Below are positions 24,937-34,097 of a stretch of 64,000 nt of DNA, one piece after another. The notes beneath the pieces were generated by a model. That model was not told the DNA's origin. It saw only the letters and a program-made list of their open reading frames with translations, and searched no databases. Origin of the DNA: JAGVSZ01 sp035456405 (GTDB taxonomy: Bacteria; Pseudomonadota; Gammaproteobacteria; Burkholderiales; SG8-39). Location: contig DATIDG010000049.1 in NCBI GenBank assembly GCA_035456405.1, positions 1 to 64,000 of the forward strand, given 5' to 3'. Position 1 is the first letter of the stretch; every line of letters starts with the position of its first letter. The translations under genes were made by a program, and so were the position numbers.

Positions 24937-25494
24937 ATGCGGATCGTCGGGATCGCGGGTAGCCTGCGCAGCGGCTCGTTCAACGCCGCATTGCTGCGCG
25001 CCGCCGTCGAGGAGACTCCACCGGACGCGACGATCGAGGTCGAGTCGATCCGCGGCATTCCCCTCTACGACGGCGACGCCGAAGCGGTGGAGGGCCTCCC
25101 GCTGCGCGTGAGCGAATTGAAGGAACGCATCGCCGCGGCCGACGCCCTCCTGCTCGTGACGCCCGAGTACAACAACTCGATCCCCGGCCCGTTCAAGAAC
25201 GCAATCGACTGGCTCTCGCGGCCGGCATCGGACATCCCGCGCATCTTCGGCGGCCGCCCCGTGGGCCTGATCGGCGCCTCGCCCGGCGCGTTCGGGACCG
25301 TTCAGTCGCAGGCGGCCTGGCTCCCGGTGCTCCGCGCGCTCGGGATGCGGCCGTGGTTCGGCCAGCTCCTGTACGTCGGCGGCGCGTCGAAGGTGTTCGA
25401 CCCGGCCGGGAGGCTGGCGGACGAGGCGATCCGCAAGCGGCTGCGGACCTACGTGCACGGATTTGTCCAGTTTGCCGCATCGGCGAGCGGCTGA
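24937..25494 (+). CDS. NAD(P)H-dependent FMN reductase
   Basis: The 185-residue protein has the NADPH-dependent FMN reductase fold: IVGIAGSLRSGSFNAALLRA binds the FMN phosphate, and LLLVTPEYNNSIPGPFKNAI followed by DWLSRP is the flavin loop signature of the ChrR/YieF/azobenzene reductase group. Members reduce quinones, chromate or azo dyes by two-electron transfer. The ATG lies 14 nt after the pirin stop, completing a three-gene operon. No strong ribosome binding site is visible, so translation may be coupled. Confidence 0.87.
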   Translation: MRIVGIAGSLRSGSFNAALLRAAVEETPPDATIEVESIRGIPLYDGDAEAVEGLPLRVSELKERIAAADALLLVTPEYNNSIPGPFKNAIDWLSRPASDIPRIFGGRPVGLIGASPGAFGTVQSQAAWLPVLRALGMRPWFGQLLYVGGASKVFDPAGRLADEAIRKRLRTYVHGFVQFAASASG

Positions 25495-25766
25495 GAGCTC
25501 GCCGCGGGCCTCCGGCGCCTGCCCTCCGGGAACAGTTGCTTTCAGGGACCGCCGCGCTCCCTATGATTTCGCGGCAAAAACCTAAGTAGCGAGCGCCTGA
25601 CGTCGGGGCGCCGTTCACCGCAGCACCATTGGCTCTCGTCGCGCACCTAGCGCGGTGCTCAGAGCCGCCGACCGCGGACTCGTTGTGCGTCGCAGCTTGA
25701 CCTGCGGCGCACGCGCTCTGCATCGTCGGCGTATAAGTCGCTCCTCTCCTCGCCAGGACGAATTCC

Positions 25767-27041
25767 ATGGGAACCTATCTGAAGCAGGCGCCGCCGCCGG
25801 CACCGCAGGATCGAACCAAGCTGGAGGAGGCGGTGCGCCGAATGCTCGCCGACATCGCGCGGGATCGCGACGACGCCGTCCGGCGTTACGCGCGCGAGCT
25901 CGACAAGTGGGAGTCGAGCGCCTTCCGGGTCGCCGACGACGAGATCCGCAGGGTGGAGCGCTCGCTCCCCGACACCTTCAAGGCCGATTTCGCATACTCG
26001 CTCAGGCAGGTCACCGAGTTCGCGAAGCGCCAGCTCGAGACGCTGAAGAGCTTCGAAGCCGAGATCGAGCCCGGGATCTTCATCGGGCAGAAGATGATCC
26101 CGATCGCGCGCGTCGGGTGCTACGTCCCGGGCGGGAAGTTCCCGCTGGTGGCCTCGGCGATCATGAGCGTCGGCACGGCGCGGGTCGCGGGCTGCGACTC
26201 GATCGTCGCGTGCGCGCCGCCGCGCGATGCGAACGGGATGTACCCGTACACCCTCTATGCGCTGCACGCCGCCGGCGCGAACGAGATCTACAACCTCGGG
26301 GGCGTGCAGGGGATGGCGGCGATGGCATATGGCTGCGTCGGCATGAAGCCGGTGGACATGGTCACCGGCGCCGGAAACCCGTACGTCGCGGAAGCCAAGC
26401 GGCAGCTCTTCGGGCAGGTCGGCATCGATCTTCTCGCCGGACCGACCGAGATCCTCATCATCGCCGACGACTCGGCCGATCCGGCGCTCGTCGCGACCGA
26501 CCTGCTCGGCCAGGCCGAGCACGGCCCTGACAGCCCGGCGTGGCTCGTCACGACCTCGCGCAAGCTGGGCGAGGCGGTGCTGCGCGAGGTCGACCGCCAG
26601 CTCGCGACCCTGCCGACCGCCAAGACGGCGGGCCCGGCCTGGCGCGACCACGGCGAGGTGCTGGTCGTCGACTCGGATGAAGAGGCGATCGCCGCCTCCG
26701 ACGACTACGCGCCGGAGCACCTCGAGGTGATGGTCGAGTCCGGCAAGCGCAAGCACTACCTCGACCGGCTGAAGAACTACGGCAGCCTGTTCCTCGGCGA
26801 AGAGGCGACCGTGGCCTACGGCGACAAGGGCGTCGGCACGAACCACACCCTCCCGACCGCGCGCGCCGCCCGGTACACGGGCGGGCTCTGGGTCGGCAAG
26901 TTCATCAAGACCGTGACCTACCAGTACCTCTCGCGCGAGGCGAGCCGGCGAATCGCACCGGTGATGAGCCGGATCTGCTACGTCGAGGGGATGATCGCGC
27001 ACGGCATCACCGCGGACGTCCGCGAGAAGCGCTACGGCTGA
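25767..27041 (+). CDS. hisD: Histidinol dehydrogenase family protein (HisD-like)
   Basis: The 424-residue protein keeps the HisD core: GCYVPGGKFPLVASAIM, GAGNPYVAEAKRQLF, GPTEILIIAD, GQAEHGPDS, YAPEHLEV (the Glu-His pair used as base) and GDKGVGTNHTLPT. The Zn-binding Gln, His and Asp are present, and an AH pair remains near the C-terminus (IAHGITADV). It sits in front of an ABC sugar-type importer and not in a his operon, so a catabolic relative is likely; one known case is HpsN, which oxidises sulfopropanediol to sulfolactate. That assignment is only a hypothesis. The start ATG is preceded by CAGGACG. Genomic context favours oxidation of an imported polyol-like substrate. Confidence 0.85.
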   Translation: MGTYLKQAPPPAPQDRTKLEEAVRRMLADIARDRDDAVRRYARELDKWESSAFRVADDEIRRVERSLPDTFKADFAYSLRQVTEFAKRQLETLKSFEAEIEPGIFIGQKMIPIARVGCYVPGGKFPLVASAIMSVGTARVAGCDSIVACAPPRDANGMYPYTLYALHAAGANEIYNLGGVQGMAAMAYGCVGMKPVDMVTGAGNPYVAEAKRQLFGQVGIDLLAGPTEILIIADDSADPALVATDLLGQAEHGPDSPAWLVTTSRKLGEAVLREVDRQLATLPTAKTAGPAWRDHGEVLVVDSDEEAIAASDDYAPEHLEVMVESGKRKHYLDRLKNYGSLFLGEEATVAYGDKGVGTNHTLPTARAARYTGGLWVGKFIKTVTYQYLSREASRRIAPVMSRICYVEGMIAHGITADVREKRYG

Positions 27042-27068
27042 CAACAACGCTCAACAAAGGAGAAGACG

Positions 27069-28478
27069 ATGACGACCAGGATCCCCAGCGGCATGCCGGA
27101 CCCGCGCTCCTCGACGCGGCGCAAGTTCCTGACCGACCTCGCGGCGCTCTCGGGCGGCGCGGCGGCCACGGGCGCGCTTCCCGCGTGGGCGCAGACGAAA
27201 TCGACCAAGACCGGCACCGTGCGGGTGTGGGGCGAGCCCGGGCCGTACGCCGGCGTCGCGGTGGATGCGATGAACGAGTGGGCGAAGAAGTTCGCGCCCG
27301 GGCTCGCGTTCAAGCTCGAGACGCTGTCCTGGGACAGCGTGTACGTGAAGCTGATGACCGATCTCGCCGCGCGCAACCCGGCGCATTGCATCAGCGTCGA
27401 GTCGCCGATCGCCTACCAGCTGATGGCGGACCTGCTGCTCGAGCCGATCGACGACGTCGTGCAGAAGGTCGGCCGCAACCGCCTGATCGACGGCGTGAAG
27501 TGGGAGTACTGGGGCGCGTGGAAGGGCAAGCAGTACGTGCTGCCCGCGCACCACCAGCCGCACCTTCTCGTCGTGCGCATGGACGTCGTGAACGAGCTCG
27601 GCCTGGGCAACCCCGACAACTGGACCTGGGACGATCTCCGCAACGCGGCGCGCACGATCTCCGAGAAGAAGAAGGACATGGCCGGCATCTCCCTCGCGCT
27701 CGGCCGCAACCTCTGCACCGACTACCACTTCGCGGCGCTGCTGCACTCCGCCGGCGGGCGGATGTTCGACGTCGCGAACAAGTACCAGGTCGTCTTCGAC
27801 TCGCCCGAAACGGTGGAGGCGCTCGAATACGTCAAGTCGCTGCAGCCGTACATGCCCAAGGCGGCGGTGAGCTACAGCTTCCTGGAGGTCGTCGACTCGA
27901 TCGTCACCGGCCGGGCCGGGATCTCTTTCTACTGGGGCCGGCCGTACGGCCGCGCGGCGGAGGAGAACCAGGCGGTCTTCGCGAACCTGCAGTCCTTCAA
28001 TCACGCCCGCCATCCCAAGACCGGCCGCCGTGCGAACTGGAACGACTTCCAGGGCTGGTGCATCCCGCGCCCGAACAACCAGTACGTCGAGGAGGTCAAG
28101 GCCGCGCTCGTGTACTACCAGACGAGCCAGGAATGGCTGGTGCGCTACTGCCACTCGCTCATGCCGAACGTCTCGCCGGTGTACAAGGACGTGCTCGGCG
28201 CGCCGCGCCTGCAGGAGCATCCCTTCTTCAAGACGAAGCGGGAGACGATCATGAACTACTACGTGAACTCGCTCCCGAACTCCTCGTCGACCGGCAATGA
28301 GCTCCTGCGGGGCGTCAACCCGCTCGCCGGCGTGGTCCACGGGCGGTCGATCCTCGCGCAGACGGTGCAGAAGGTCGTGGTCGACAACTGGAAGGCGCCC
28401 GACGCGGCCAAGTGGGGCGCGCGGGAACTCGAGCAGGTGCGCAAGGACAACCTGCGCCTGCTGCAGATTGCCACGTAG
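27069..28478 (+). CDS. ABC transporter solute-binding protein (Tat-exported)
   Basis: The 469-residue protein begins with a twin-arginine signal (STRRKFLTDLAALSGGAAAT, cleavage about AWA-QT) and continues as a family 1 extracellular solute-binding protein. Typical segments are GTVRVWGEPG, the hinge strands near YWGAWKGKQYVLPAHHQPHL and AGISFYWGRPYGRAAEEN. Tat export suggests that it folds before export. AAGGAGA precedes the ATG. It delivers its ligand to the two permeases that follow. The ligand is probably a sugar, polyol or related compound, judging by the transporter subtype and the HisD-like dehydrogenase upstream. Confidence 0.9.
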   Translation: MTTRIPSGMPDPRSSTRRKFLTDLAALSGGAAATGALPAWAQTKSTKTGTVRVWGEPGPYAGVAVDAMNEWAKKFAPGLAFKLETLSWDSVYVKLMTDLAARNPAHCISVESPIAYQLMADLLLEPIDDVVQKVGRNRLIDGVKWEYWGAWKGKQYVLPAHHQPHLLVVRMDVVNELGLGNPDNWTWDDLRNAARTISEKKKDMAGISLALGRNLCTDYHFAALLHSAGGRMFDVANKYQVVFDSPETVEALEYVKSLQPYMPKAAVSYSFLEVVDSIVTGRAGISFYWGRPYGRAAEENQAVFANLQSFNHARHPKTGRRANWNDFQGWCIPRPNNQYVEEVKAALVYYQTSQEWLVRYCHSLMPNVSPVYKDVLGAPRLQEHPFFKTKRETIMNYYVNSLPNSSSTGNELLRGVNPLAGVVHGRSILAQTVQKVVVDNWKAPDAAKWGARELEQVRKDNLRLLQIAT

Positions 28479-28556
28479 GTTCCGCTTGCTCGCAGGGGTC
28501 CGGGCGGCCGCGCCGCCCGGACCTTCGCGCGCGCCCGCACCCGTTCGCGTGCCGCA

Positions 28557-29462
28557 ATGAGCACCCAGACCGACTGGCGCGTCGCCGACAACCGGATCGG
28601 GATCCTGTTCATCGTCCCGTTCGTCGTCGCGGCGCTGGTGTTCATGGTCTACCCGGTGCTGGATTCGGTGCGCCTCGCGTTCTACCAGCACAACCCGCTC
28701 AATCCCGATGCGAGCGTCTTCGTCGGCCTCGAAAACTTCCGGACGATCTTCGACGATCCGCTTTTCTGGCAGTCGTTCCGCCAGGCCGCGGTCTGGACCG
28801 GCTGCTCGATCGTCCTGCAGACGGTGATCGGCGTGGTCCTTGCGCTCCTGCTGCATCTGCCGCTGCGCGGCATCTCGATTTTCCGCGGCCTGCTGCTATT
28901 CCCATACATCGTACCGACGGTGGTGATCGCGCTCATCCTGCAATGGATGCTCAACCCCGACATCGGGGTGGTGAACTGGTCGCTGCGCGGCGCGGGCCTG
29001 ATCGACGAGAGCATCTATTGGCTCGCGACGCCGAACATGGCGATGCTCTCGACGATCATGCTGAACGTGTGGAAGTACACGCCGTTCGTCACGATCTGCG
29101 TGCTCGCACGCCTGCAGACCATTCCGCTGGAGCTCTACGATGCGGCGAAGGTCGACGGCGCGGGGCCGCTCCGCCGCTTCCTCGACATCACCCTCCCGCA
29201 GCTCGCCGAGGTGCTGGTGGTCGTGGTGATCTTCCGCACCATCTGGACGTTCAACAAGTTCGAGGAGATCTACCTCCTCACCAAGGGCGGGCCCGGAACC
29301 TCCACGTTCAACCTCGCGATCTACTCCTTCGAGCAGTCGGTCGCGAGCCTGAAGATGGGCGTGGGCGCGGCGACCGGCGTGGTGATGATGCTGCTCCTCT
29401 TCGCCGGCAGCATCGTCTACATGCGCGTGTTCCGCTTCGCGTCGGAGGAGGAGGGGGCGTGA
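28557..29462 (+). CDS. ABC transporter permease (MalF/UgpA type)
   Basis: The 301-residue inner-membrane protein has six predicted helices and the conserved cytoplasmic EAA loop LYDAAKVDGAGPLRRFLDIT followed by LPQL, which contacts the ATPase. It matches the first permease of CUT1 carbohydrate importers (family pattern FIVPFVVAALVFMVYPVL at the N-terminus). It begins 78 nt after the binding-protein gene. Its stop overlaps the GTG start of the second permease, so the two are translationally coupled. Confidence 0.92.
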   Translation: MSTQTDWRVADNRIGILFIVPFVVAALVFMVYPVLDSVRLAFYQHNPLNPDASVFVGLENFRTIFDDPLFWQSFRQAAVWTGCSIVLQTVIGVVLALLLHLPLRGISIFRGLLLFPYIVPTVVIALILQWMLNPDIGVVNWSLRGAGLIDESIYWLATPNMAMLSTIMLNVWKYTPFVTICVLARLQTIPLELYDAAKVDGAGPLRRFLDITLPQLAEVLVVVVIFRTIWTFNKFEEIYLLTKGGPGTSTFNLAIYSFEQSVASLKMGVGAATGVVMMLLLFAGSIVYMRVFRFASEEEGA

Positions 29463-30346
29463 CCGGCCTCGTGCTCGCGCGCCGGATCCTCGCGTACGTA
29501 GTGCTGCTCGCGATCACGTTCCTGATCTGCTTTCCGCTGATCTGGGCGCTCTCGACGTCGCTCAAGGCGCCCAAGGAGGTGATGGCGACGCCGCCCCGCC
29601 TGCTGCCGAGCGCGGCGACCGTGGCGAACTACCGGAACCTCATCACCGGCAAGGAGCAGTACTTCCGCGCCGACCAGAGCTACATCCCCACGACGGCGGC
29701 GCCGCAGCACTTCACCGCCTGGTTTACCAACAGCGTGATCGTCAGCGCCTCCTCGACGCTCATCAGCATCGTGATCAGCACGCTCGCCGCCTACAGCGTG
29801 ACGCGGTTCCGCTACTGGGGGCGGCGCATCATCCCGTACTTCAGCCTGCTCGGGTACATGATCCCGTCGATCATCCTGGTGTTCCCGATGTTCCTGGTGA
29901 TGGCGCAGCTCTCCCTCACCAACAGCCTGTGGAGCCTGACGTTCGGCTACGTCTCGATCACGCTGCCGTTCTGCATGTGGCTCCTCTGGGCGTTCTTCCG
30001 CGGCATCCCGATCGAGCTCGAGGAGGCGGCGATGATCGACGGCGCGAGCCGGCTCCGGGTGTTCGCGGACATCGTGCTGCCGTCGGCGCTGCCCGGGATC
30101 ATCGCCGCGGCAATCTTCTCGCTCATCGTGTCCTGGAACGACTTCCTGTTCGCGCGCGTCTTCATCAACTCGATCGAGAACCTGCCGCTCACGGTCGGCG
30201 TGATGCACTTCTTCGAGGGCACGCACGTGGACTGGGGGCTGATGATGGCCTCGGCGGTGCTGATGACCGTGCCGATGGCGCTGCTCTTCATGCTCATGCA
30301 GCGCCACCTGGTGGCCGGCTTCGGCGCTGGCGCAGTGAAGGGCTGA
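29459..30346 (+). CDS. ABC transporter permease (MalG/UgpE type)
   Basis: The 295-residue second permease starts at a GTG that overlaps the previous stop by 3 nt (GTGA). It has an N-terminal helix (ILAYVVLLAITFLICFPLIW), a long periplasmic loop, and the EAA motif ELEEAAMIDGASRLRVFADI followed by VLPSALP. It forms the heterodimeric channel with the upstream permease in a CUT1-type carbohydrate importer. The frame is open far upstream, but only this start gives a membrane protein of normal length. Confidence 0.92.
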   Translation: MTGLVLARRILAYVVLLAITFLICFPLIWALSTSLKAPKEVMATPPRLLPSAATVANYRNLITGKEQYFRADQSYIPTTAAPQHFTAWFTNSVIVSASSTLISIVISTLAAYSVTRFRYWGRRIIPYFSLLGYMIPSIILVFPMFLVMAQLSLTNSLWSLTFGYVSITLPFCMWLLWAFFRGIPIELEEAAMIDGASRLRVFADIVLPSALPGIIAAAIFSLIVSWNDFLFARVFINSIENLPLTVGVMHFFEGTHVDWGLMMASAVLMTVPMALLFMLMQRHLVAGFGAGAVKG

Positions 30347-30351
30347 CCGCG

Positions 30352-31437
30352 GTGACGATCCGGCTCGAGCACATCTGCAAGTCGTTCGGGCCGGTGCCGG
30401 TGCTCAAGGACGTCCACCTCGAGTTTCCGGAGAAGGCGTTCGTGACGCTGGTGGGGCCGAGCGGGTGCGGCAAGACGACGCTGCTGCGCATCCTCGCGGG
30501 GCTCGAGTCGGCCACGAGCGGAGCGATCTGGCATGGTGCGGACCGGGTGAGCGATCTGGCGCCGGGCAAGCGCGACGTCGCGATGGTGTTCCAGAGCTAC
30601 GCGCTGTACCCGCACATGGACGTGCACGCCAACATCGGCTACGGGCTGAAGGTCAGGGGCGTGCCGCGCGAGGAGCGCGACCGGCGCGTCCGGGAGGTCG
30701 CGCGGGTGCTGGAGATCGAGCATCTCCTCGGTCGCAAGCCCCGCCAGCTCTCGGGCGGACAGCGACAGCGCGTCGCCCTCGGACGCGCGATGGTCCGCAA
30801 GCCGTGGCTCTTTCTCATGGACGAGCCCCTGTCCAACCTCGACGCGAAGCTGCGCGTCACGATGCGCGGGGAGCTCAAGCGCTTTCACCTGCGGCTCGAG
30901 GCGACCACGGTGTACGTGACCCACGACCAGCTCGAGGCGATGACCATGTCCGATCTCATCGCGGTCATGGAGCACGGCGTGGTGCAGCAGTACGCGACGC
31001 CGGCCGAGATCTACAACCGTCCCGCCAACACCTTCGTCGCCGGGTTCATCGGCAGCCCGCCGATGAACTTCATCGAGGGTGCGCGGATCGGCGGCGGCGA
31101 GGTTTCGATCCCTGGCGGGGATCGCGTCCTGCCGGTCGCCGCGTCGGCGCTGGCGTCGGGAGCAGACCGTCCGGTTCGTCTCGGCGTGCGGCCGCAGGAC
31201 GTGCGGCTCGGCGACGCCCGCGGCGTGCCCGGCGAGGTGACGCTGGTGCAGCTCGTCGGCTCCGAGCAGCTCGTCGACCTCGAGCTCGGCGGTGGCGCGC
31301 GCGTCACCGCCGAGGTCAAGGCCGACGTCCCGGTGGAGCAGGGCGCACGCGTGCGGGTGTCTTTCGACCCGGCGCAGCTCCATCTTTTCGATGCCGAGTC
31401 GGGCCGGAATCTCGCATCCGGTCCCGGGCGTCCCTGA
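30352..31437 (+). CDS. ABC transporter ATP-binding protein (UgpC/MalK type)
   Basis: The 361-residue ATPase starts at GTG 30352, 5 nt after the permease stop. It has Walker A GPSGCGKTT (35-43), Q-loop FQSYALYPHMDV, signature LSGGQRQR (about 133-140), Walker B LFLMDEP and the H-loop VTHDQ. A C-terminal TOBE/OB domain (about 240-361; VRLGVRPQDVRLGD) is the regulatory extension of MalK/UgpC proteins. It powers the importer encoded just upstream and closes the operon; the next gene is convergent and ends 3 nt away. Confidence 0.93.
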   Translation: MTIRLEHICKSFGPVPVLKDVHLEFPEKAFVTLVGPSGCGKTTLLRILAGLESATSGAIWHGADRVSDLAPGKRDVAMVFQSYALYPHMDVHANIGYGLKVRGVPREERDRRVREVARVLEIEHLLGRKPRQLSGGQRQRVALGRAMVRKPWLFLMDEPLSNLDAKLRVTMRGELKRFHLRLEATTVYVTHDQLEAMTMSDLIAVMEHGVVQQYATPAEIYNRPANTFVAGFIGSPPMNFIEGARIGGGEVSIPGGDRVLPVAASALASGADRPVRLGVRPQDVRLGDARGVPGEVTLVQLVGSEQLVDLELGGGARVTAEVKADVPVEQGARVRVSFDPAQLHLFDAESGRNLASGPGRP

Positions 31438-31440
31438 CGC

Positions 31441-32325
31441 TCAATCTCCGAAGAAGGCCTCGAGCTCGGCGGCGACCTCGCCCGGGCGCTCCTCCGGCAG
31501 GTAATGACCACAGGCGAGCGCACGGCCGCGCACGTCGAGCGCCCAGTCGCGCCAGATCGCGAGGACGTCGTACCACGCTTCGAGCCGGCCCGCCGCGCCC
31601 CACAGCGCGAGCACCGGCGCCGTAATCTTGCGGCCGGCGTTGCGGTCGGCCTCGTCGTGCGCCATGTCGATCGACGCAGCGGCGCGATAGTCCTCGCAGA
31701 TGGCGTGGATCGTGGCCGGGTTGCGGAAGCAGCGCAGGTAATCCTCCAGCGCCGGGGCGGCGAAGAAGCCCGGCCCCTTGGGCTCGCGCGCGGTGTGCCG
31801 TCGCCAATAGAACTCCGGGTCGGCGCCGATCAGCCGTTCCGGCAGGTCGAACGGCTGGGTCATGAAGAACCAGTGGAAATAGCTCAGACCGAACGCCATA
31901 TCGGCGCGCATGTACGCCTCCCACGTCGGCACGATGTCGAGGACGGCAAGCCGCGCCACACGCTGGGGGTGATCGAGCGCCATGCGATAGCCGACGCGCG
32001 CACCGCGGTCGTGCCCGGCCACGAAGAAGCGCTCGAAGCCCAGACGCTTCATCACCGCGATCTGGTCGCGTGCCATGGCGCGCTTGGAGTAGGGCGCGTG
32101 GTCCGGCGTCGTCGGCGGCTTCTCGCTATCGCCGTAGCCTGTGAGGTCGGGCGCGACGACGCTGAAGCGTTCGGCGAGGCGCGGCGCAACGAGATGCCAC
32201 ATGCAATGCGTCTGCGGATTGCCGTGGAGCAACAGCAGCGGCGGCTTGCCCGCAGCCAGGCGATGGCGCGCGCGGATCGCGGTGTCGTCGGCATCGATCG
32301 TCTCGAGAGTGAAGCCTGCGAACAT
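31441..32325 (-). CDS. Fluoroacetate dehalogenase-like alpha/beta hydrolase
   Basis: The 294-residue protein matches the haloacetate dehalogenase (DehH1/FAcD) family closely. GHDRGARVGYR (104-114) holds the aspartate nucleophile Asp106 with Arg107 and Arg110, which bind the substrate carboxylate. Asp130 (VLDIVPT) and His274 (CGHYLPEE) complete the triad. His151, Trp152 (YFHWFF) and Tyr213 (CEDYRAA) correspond to the halide-stabilising trio of fluoroacetate dehalogenase. HGNPQTH (34-40) is the oxyanion loop. All catalytic positions needed for C-F or C-Cl hydrolysis of haloacetates appear present. Related proteins are sometimes epoxide hydrolases, so activity needs proof. No obvious partner genes encode haloacid uptake. 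Confidence 0.82.
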   Translation of the reverse strand: MFAGFTLETIDADDTAIRARHRLAAGKPPLLLLHGNPQTHCMWHLVAPRLAERFSVVAPDLTGYGDSEKPPTTPDHAPYSKRAMARDQIAVMKRLGFERFFVAGHDRGARVGYRMALDHPQRVARLAVLDIVPTWEAYMRADMAFGLSYFHWFFMTQPFDLPERLIGADPEFYWRRHTAREPKGPGFFAAPALEDYLRCFRNPATIHAICEDYRAAASIDMAHDEADRNAGRKITAPVLALWGAAGRLEAWYDVLAIWRDWALDVRGRALACGHYLPEERPGEVAAELEAFFGD

Positions 32326-32408
32326 CCGATCTCCTTCGGTTCCGTGGATGCTAGCGCACGGTGGCGCCCGGTAGAATCACCGCGATCGGCAGCGCAGCGA
32401 GGAACGCC

Positions 32409-33278
32409 ATGGCCCAGCGAACGGTCTGCATTCTTCATCCCGGCGAGATGGGCGCGGCCGTCGGCCGCTGCGCGCGCGCGGGGGGCGCTCGAGTACTCTG
32501 GGCCTCCGATGGCCGCGGCAAGGCGACTGCAGCGCGAGCCGCGGCTGCGGAACTGGAAGATGCCGTCACGCTCGGTGCGGCGCTCGGCGCCACGGATTGC
32601 GCGATCTCGGTGTGTCCCCCGCACGCGGCCGAGGAACTTGCCCGGAGCGTCACCGCCGCCGGATTCCGCGGCATCTATGTCGACGCGAATGCGATCGCGC
32701 CCGCCACGACACGTCGCTTGGGAGACATCGTCGCGGCCGCCGGGGCGAGCTTCGTCGACGGCGGCATCATCGGTCCGCCGCCCGTAGAGCCCGGCCGGAC
32801 GCGCCTCTACCTTTCGGGCCCGCGCGCGGCGGAGGTTGCCGGGCTGTTCGCGGGCACCGCGCTGTCGGCCGTCGTCGTCGAGGGGGGCATCGGCGCCGCA
32901 TCCGCGCTCAAGATGTGCTTCGCCGCCTGGAACAAGGGAAGCCAGATGCTGCTCGCGAGCGTGCGCGCGCTCGCCGAGCGCGAAGGGGTGTATGTCGCGC
33001 TCGCCGACGAGTGGCGCCTGTCGCAGCCGGAGGTCGCGAGGCGGCTCGAGCACGCGGTTGCGAACGCGCGGAAAGGGTGGCGGTGGGTCGGCGAGATGGA
33101 CGAGATCGCCGCGACCTTCCGGGCGGCGGGGTTGCCTGACGGTTTCGCGGTGGCGGGCGCCGACGTCTGCCGCCGGCTCGAGACGTTCAAGGACGCGCCG
33201 AACGCGACGATCGACGATGTCGTCGCGGCGCTGCTCGGTGCTCTCGACGTCAGGCGGGCCGCGTCCCCGCGAGCGTGA
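32409..33278 (+). CDS. NAD(P)-dependent dehydrogenase with DUF1932
   Basis: The 289-residue protein has an N-terminal Rossmann domain of the 6-phosphogluconate/hydroxyacid dehydrogenase type (VCILHPGEMGAAVGRCARAG; the usual GxGxMG reads HPGEMG). The middle part, FVDGGIIGPPPVEPGRTRLY, is followed by a helical C-terminal domain (about 185-260; SALKMCFAAWNKGSQMLLAS) of DUF1932 type. A catalytic-Lys equivalent is present in LKMCF. The ATG at 32409 is preceded by GAGGAA. Its 3' end overlaps the convergent TauD-like gene by 29 nt. The substrate is unknown; relatives act on beta-hydroxyacids or related phosphorylated acids. Confidence 0.8.
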   Translation: MAQRTVCILHPGEMGAAVGRCARAGGARVLWASDGRGKATAARAAAAELEDAVTLGAALGATDCAISVCPPHAAEELARSVTAAGFRGIYVDANAIAPATTRRLGDIVAAAGASFVDGGIIGPPPVEPGRTRLYLSGPRAAEVAGLFAGTALSAVVVEGGIGAASALKMCFAAWNKGSQMLLASVRALAEREGVYVALADEWRLSQPEVARRLEHAVANARKGWRWVGEMDEIAATFRAAGLPDGFAVAGADVCRRLETFKDAPNATIDDVVAALLGALDVRRAASPRA

Positions 33279-34095
33279 TCCGGTGCATCACGCGCCGGAA
33301 CCCGTGGTAGTCGTTGACCGGGTTGTGCTGCGTGCAGCGGTTGTCCCAGAGCGCGATCGAACCGGGCTGCCAGACGAAGCGGCAGGTGTGCTCAGGCCGC
33401 ACCTGGTGCCGGAAGAGGAACTCGAGCAGCGGCAGCGACTCCTCCTCGGTCATGCCGACGAAGCGCACGGTGTGGCCCGGGTTGACGAAAAGCGCCCTGC
33501 GGCCCGTCTCGGGATGCATGCGCACCACGGGGTGCTCGGCGACGAGCTCGCCGCGCGAGTCTTCCCGGCCGTCGGAACGAATTCGGTCCTCGCGCGTCTT
33601 CGAGGCGTCGGCCTTGGACGACGAGTTCACCGCCGTGAGCCCGTCCAGCAGGCGCTGCATGCGCTCGGAGAGCGTCTCGTAGGCGAGGTACATATTAGCG
33701 AACAGCGTGTCGCCGCCGTGCGGCGGAATTTCCCGCGCCAGCAGCAGGGATGCCATGGGGGGCTGCTCGAGGTAAGTCGTATCGCTGTGCCAGACGCCGC
33801 CGAAGTTGATGCGCTCGTGCTCGAGCTTCTTCACCTCGGTGATCTTCGGAAAGCCCTCGAGCCCCTTCAGGTAGGGGTACTCGACCGGCTCGCCGAGGTG
33901 CTCGGCGAACGCTATGAATTGCGCAGGCGTGAGCGGCTGGTCGCGGAAAAAGAGCACGAGGTGCTCGAGCCAGGCGCGGCGCAGCGGCGCCACCAGCTCG
34001 TCCGGAAGCGCGCGCGCGAGGTCGACGCCGGAGATCTCGGCGCCGAGCGCGCCGGCGATGCGACGCACCTCGAACGGTCCGCGCGTTCCGGCCAC
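33250..34095 (-). CDS. TauD/TfdA family 2-oxoglutarate dioxygenase
   Basis: The 281-residue protein has the facial triad WHSDTTY (His103, Asp105) and a later His in QHNPVNDYHGFRRVMHRI (about 257), with a nearby Arg for 2-oxoglutarate. Conserved family segments are GAEISGVDLARAL, LVLFFRDQPLTPAQF and LWDNRCTQH. Such enzymes hydroxylate sulfonates (taurine) or aryloxyalkanoates such as 2,4-D, using Fe(II), O2 and 2-oxoglutarate, so a xenobiotic or sulfonate role is plausible. The enzyme overlaps the preceding convergent gene by 29 nt at its 3' end. Upstream on the same strand lies the VWA/DUF58/MoxR operon, ending 3 nt away, so it may be read through from that operon. Confidence 0.88.
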   Translation of the reverse strand: MAGTRGPFEVRRIAGALGAEISGVDLARALPDELVAPLRRAWLEHLVLFFRDQPLTPAQFIAFAEHLGEPVEYPYLKGLEGFPKITEVKKLEHERINFGGVWHSDTTYLEQPPMASLLLAREIPPHGGDTLFANMYLAYETLSERMQRLLDGLTAVNSSSKADASKTREDRIRSDGREDSRGELVAEHPVVRMHPETGRRALFVNPGHTVRFVGMTEEESLPLLEFLFRHQVRPEHTCRFVWQPGSIALWDNRCTQHNPVNDYHGFRRVMHRITLAGTRPA

Positions 34096-34097
34096 GG

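Noticed and set aside
28412..30346. A fused permease of 644 codons
   Set aside because: The N-terminal part overlaps the first permease gene in another frame and has no membrane helices. The second permease begins at GTG 29459.
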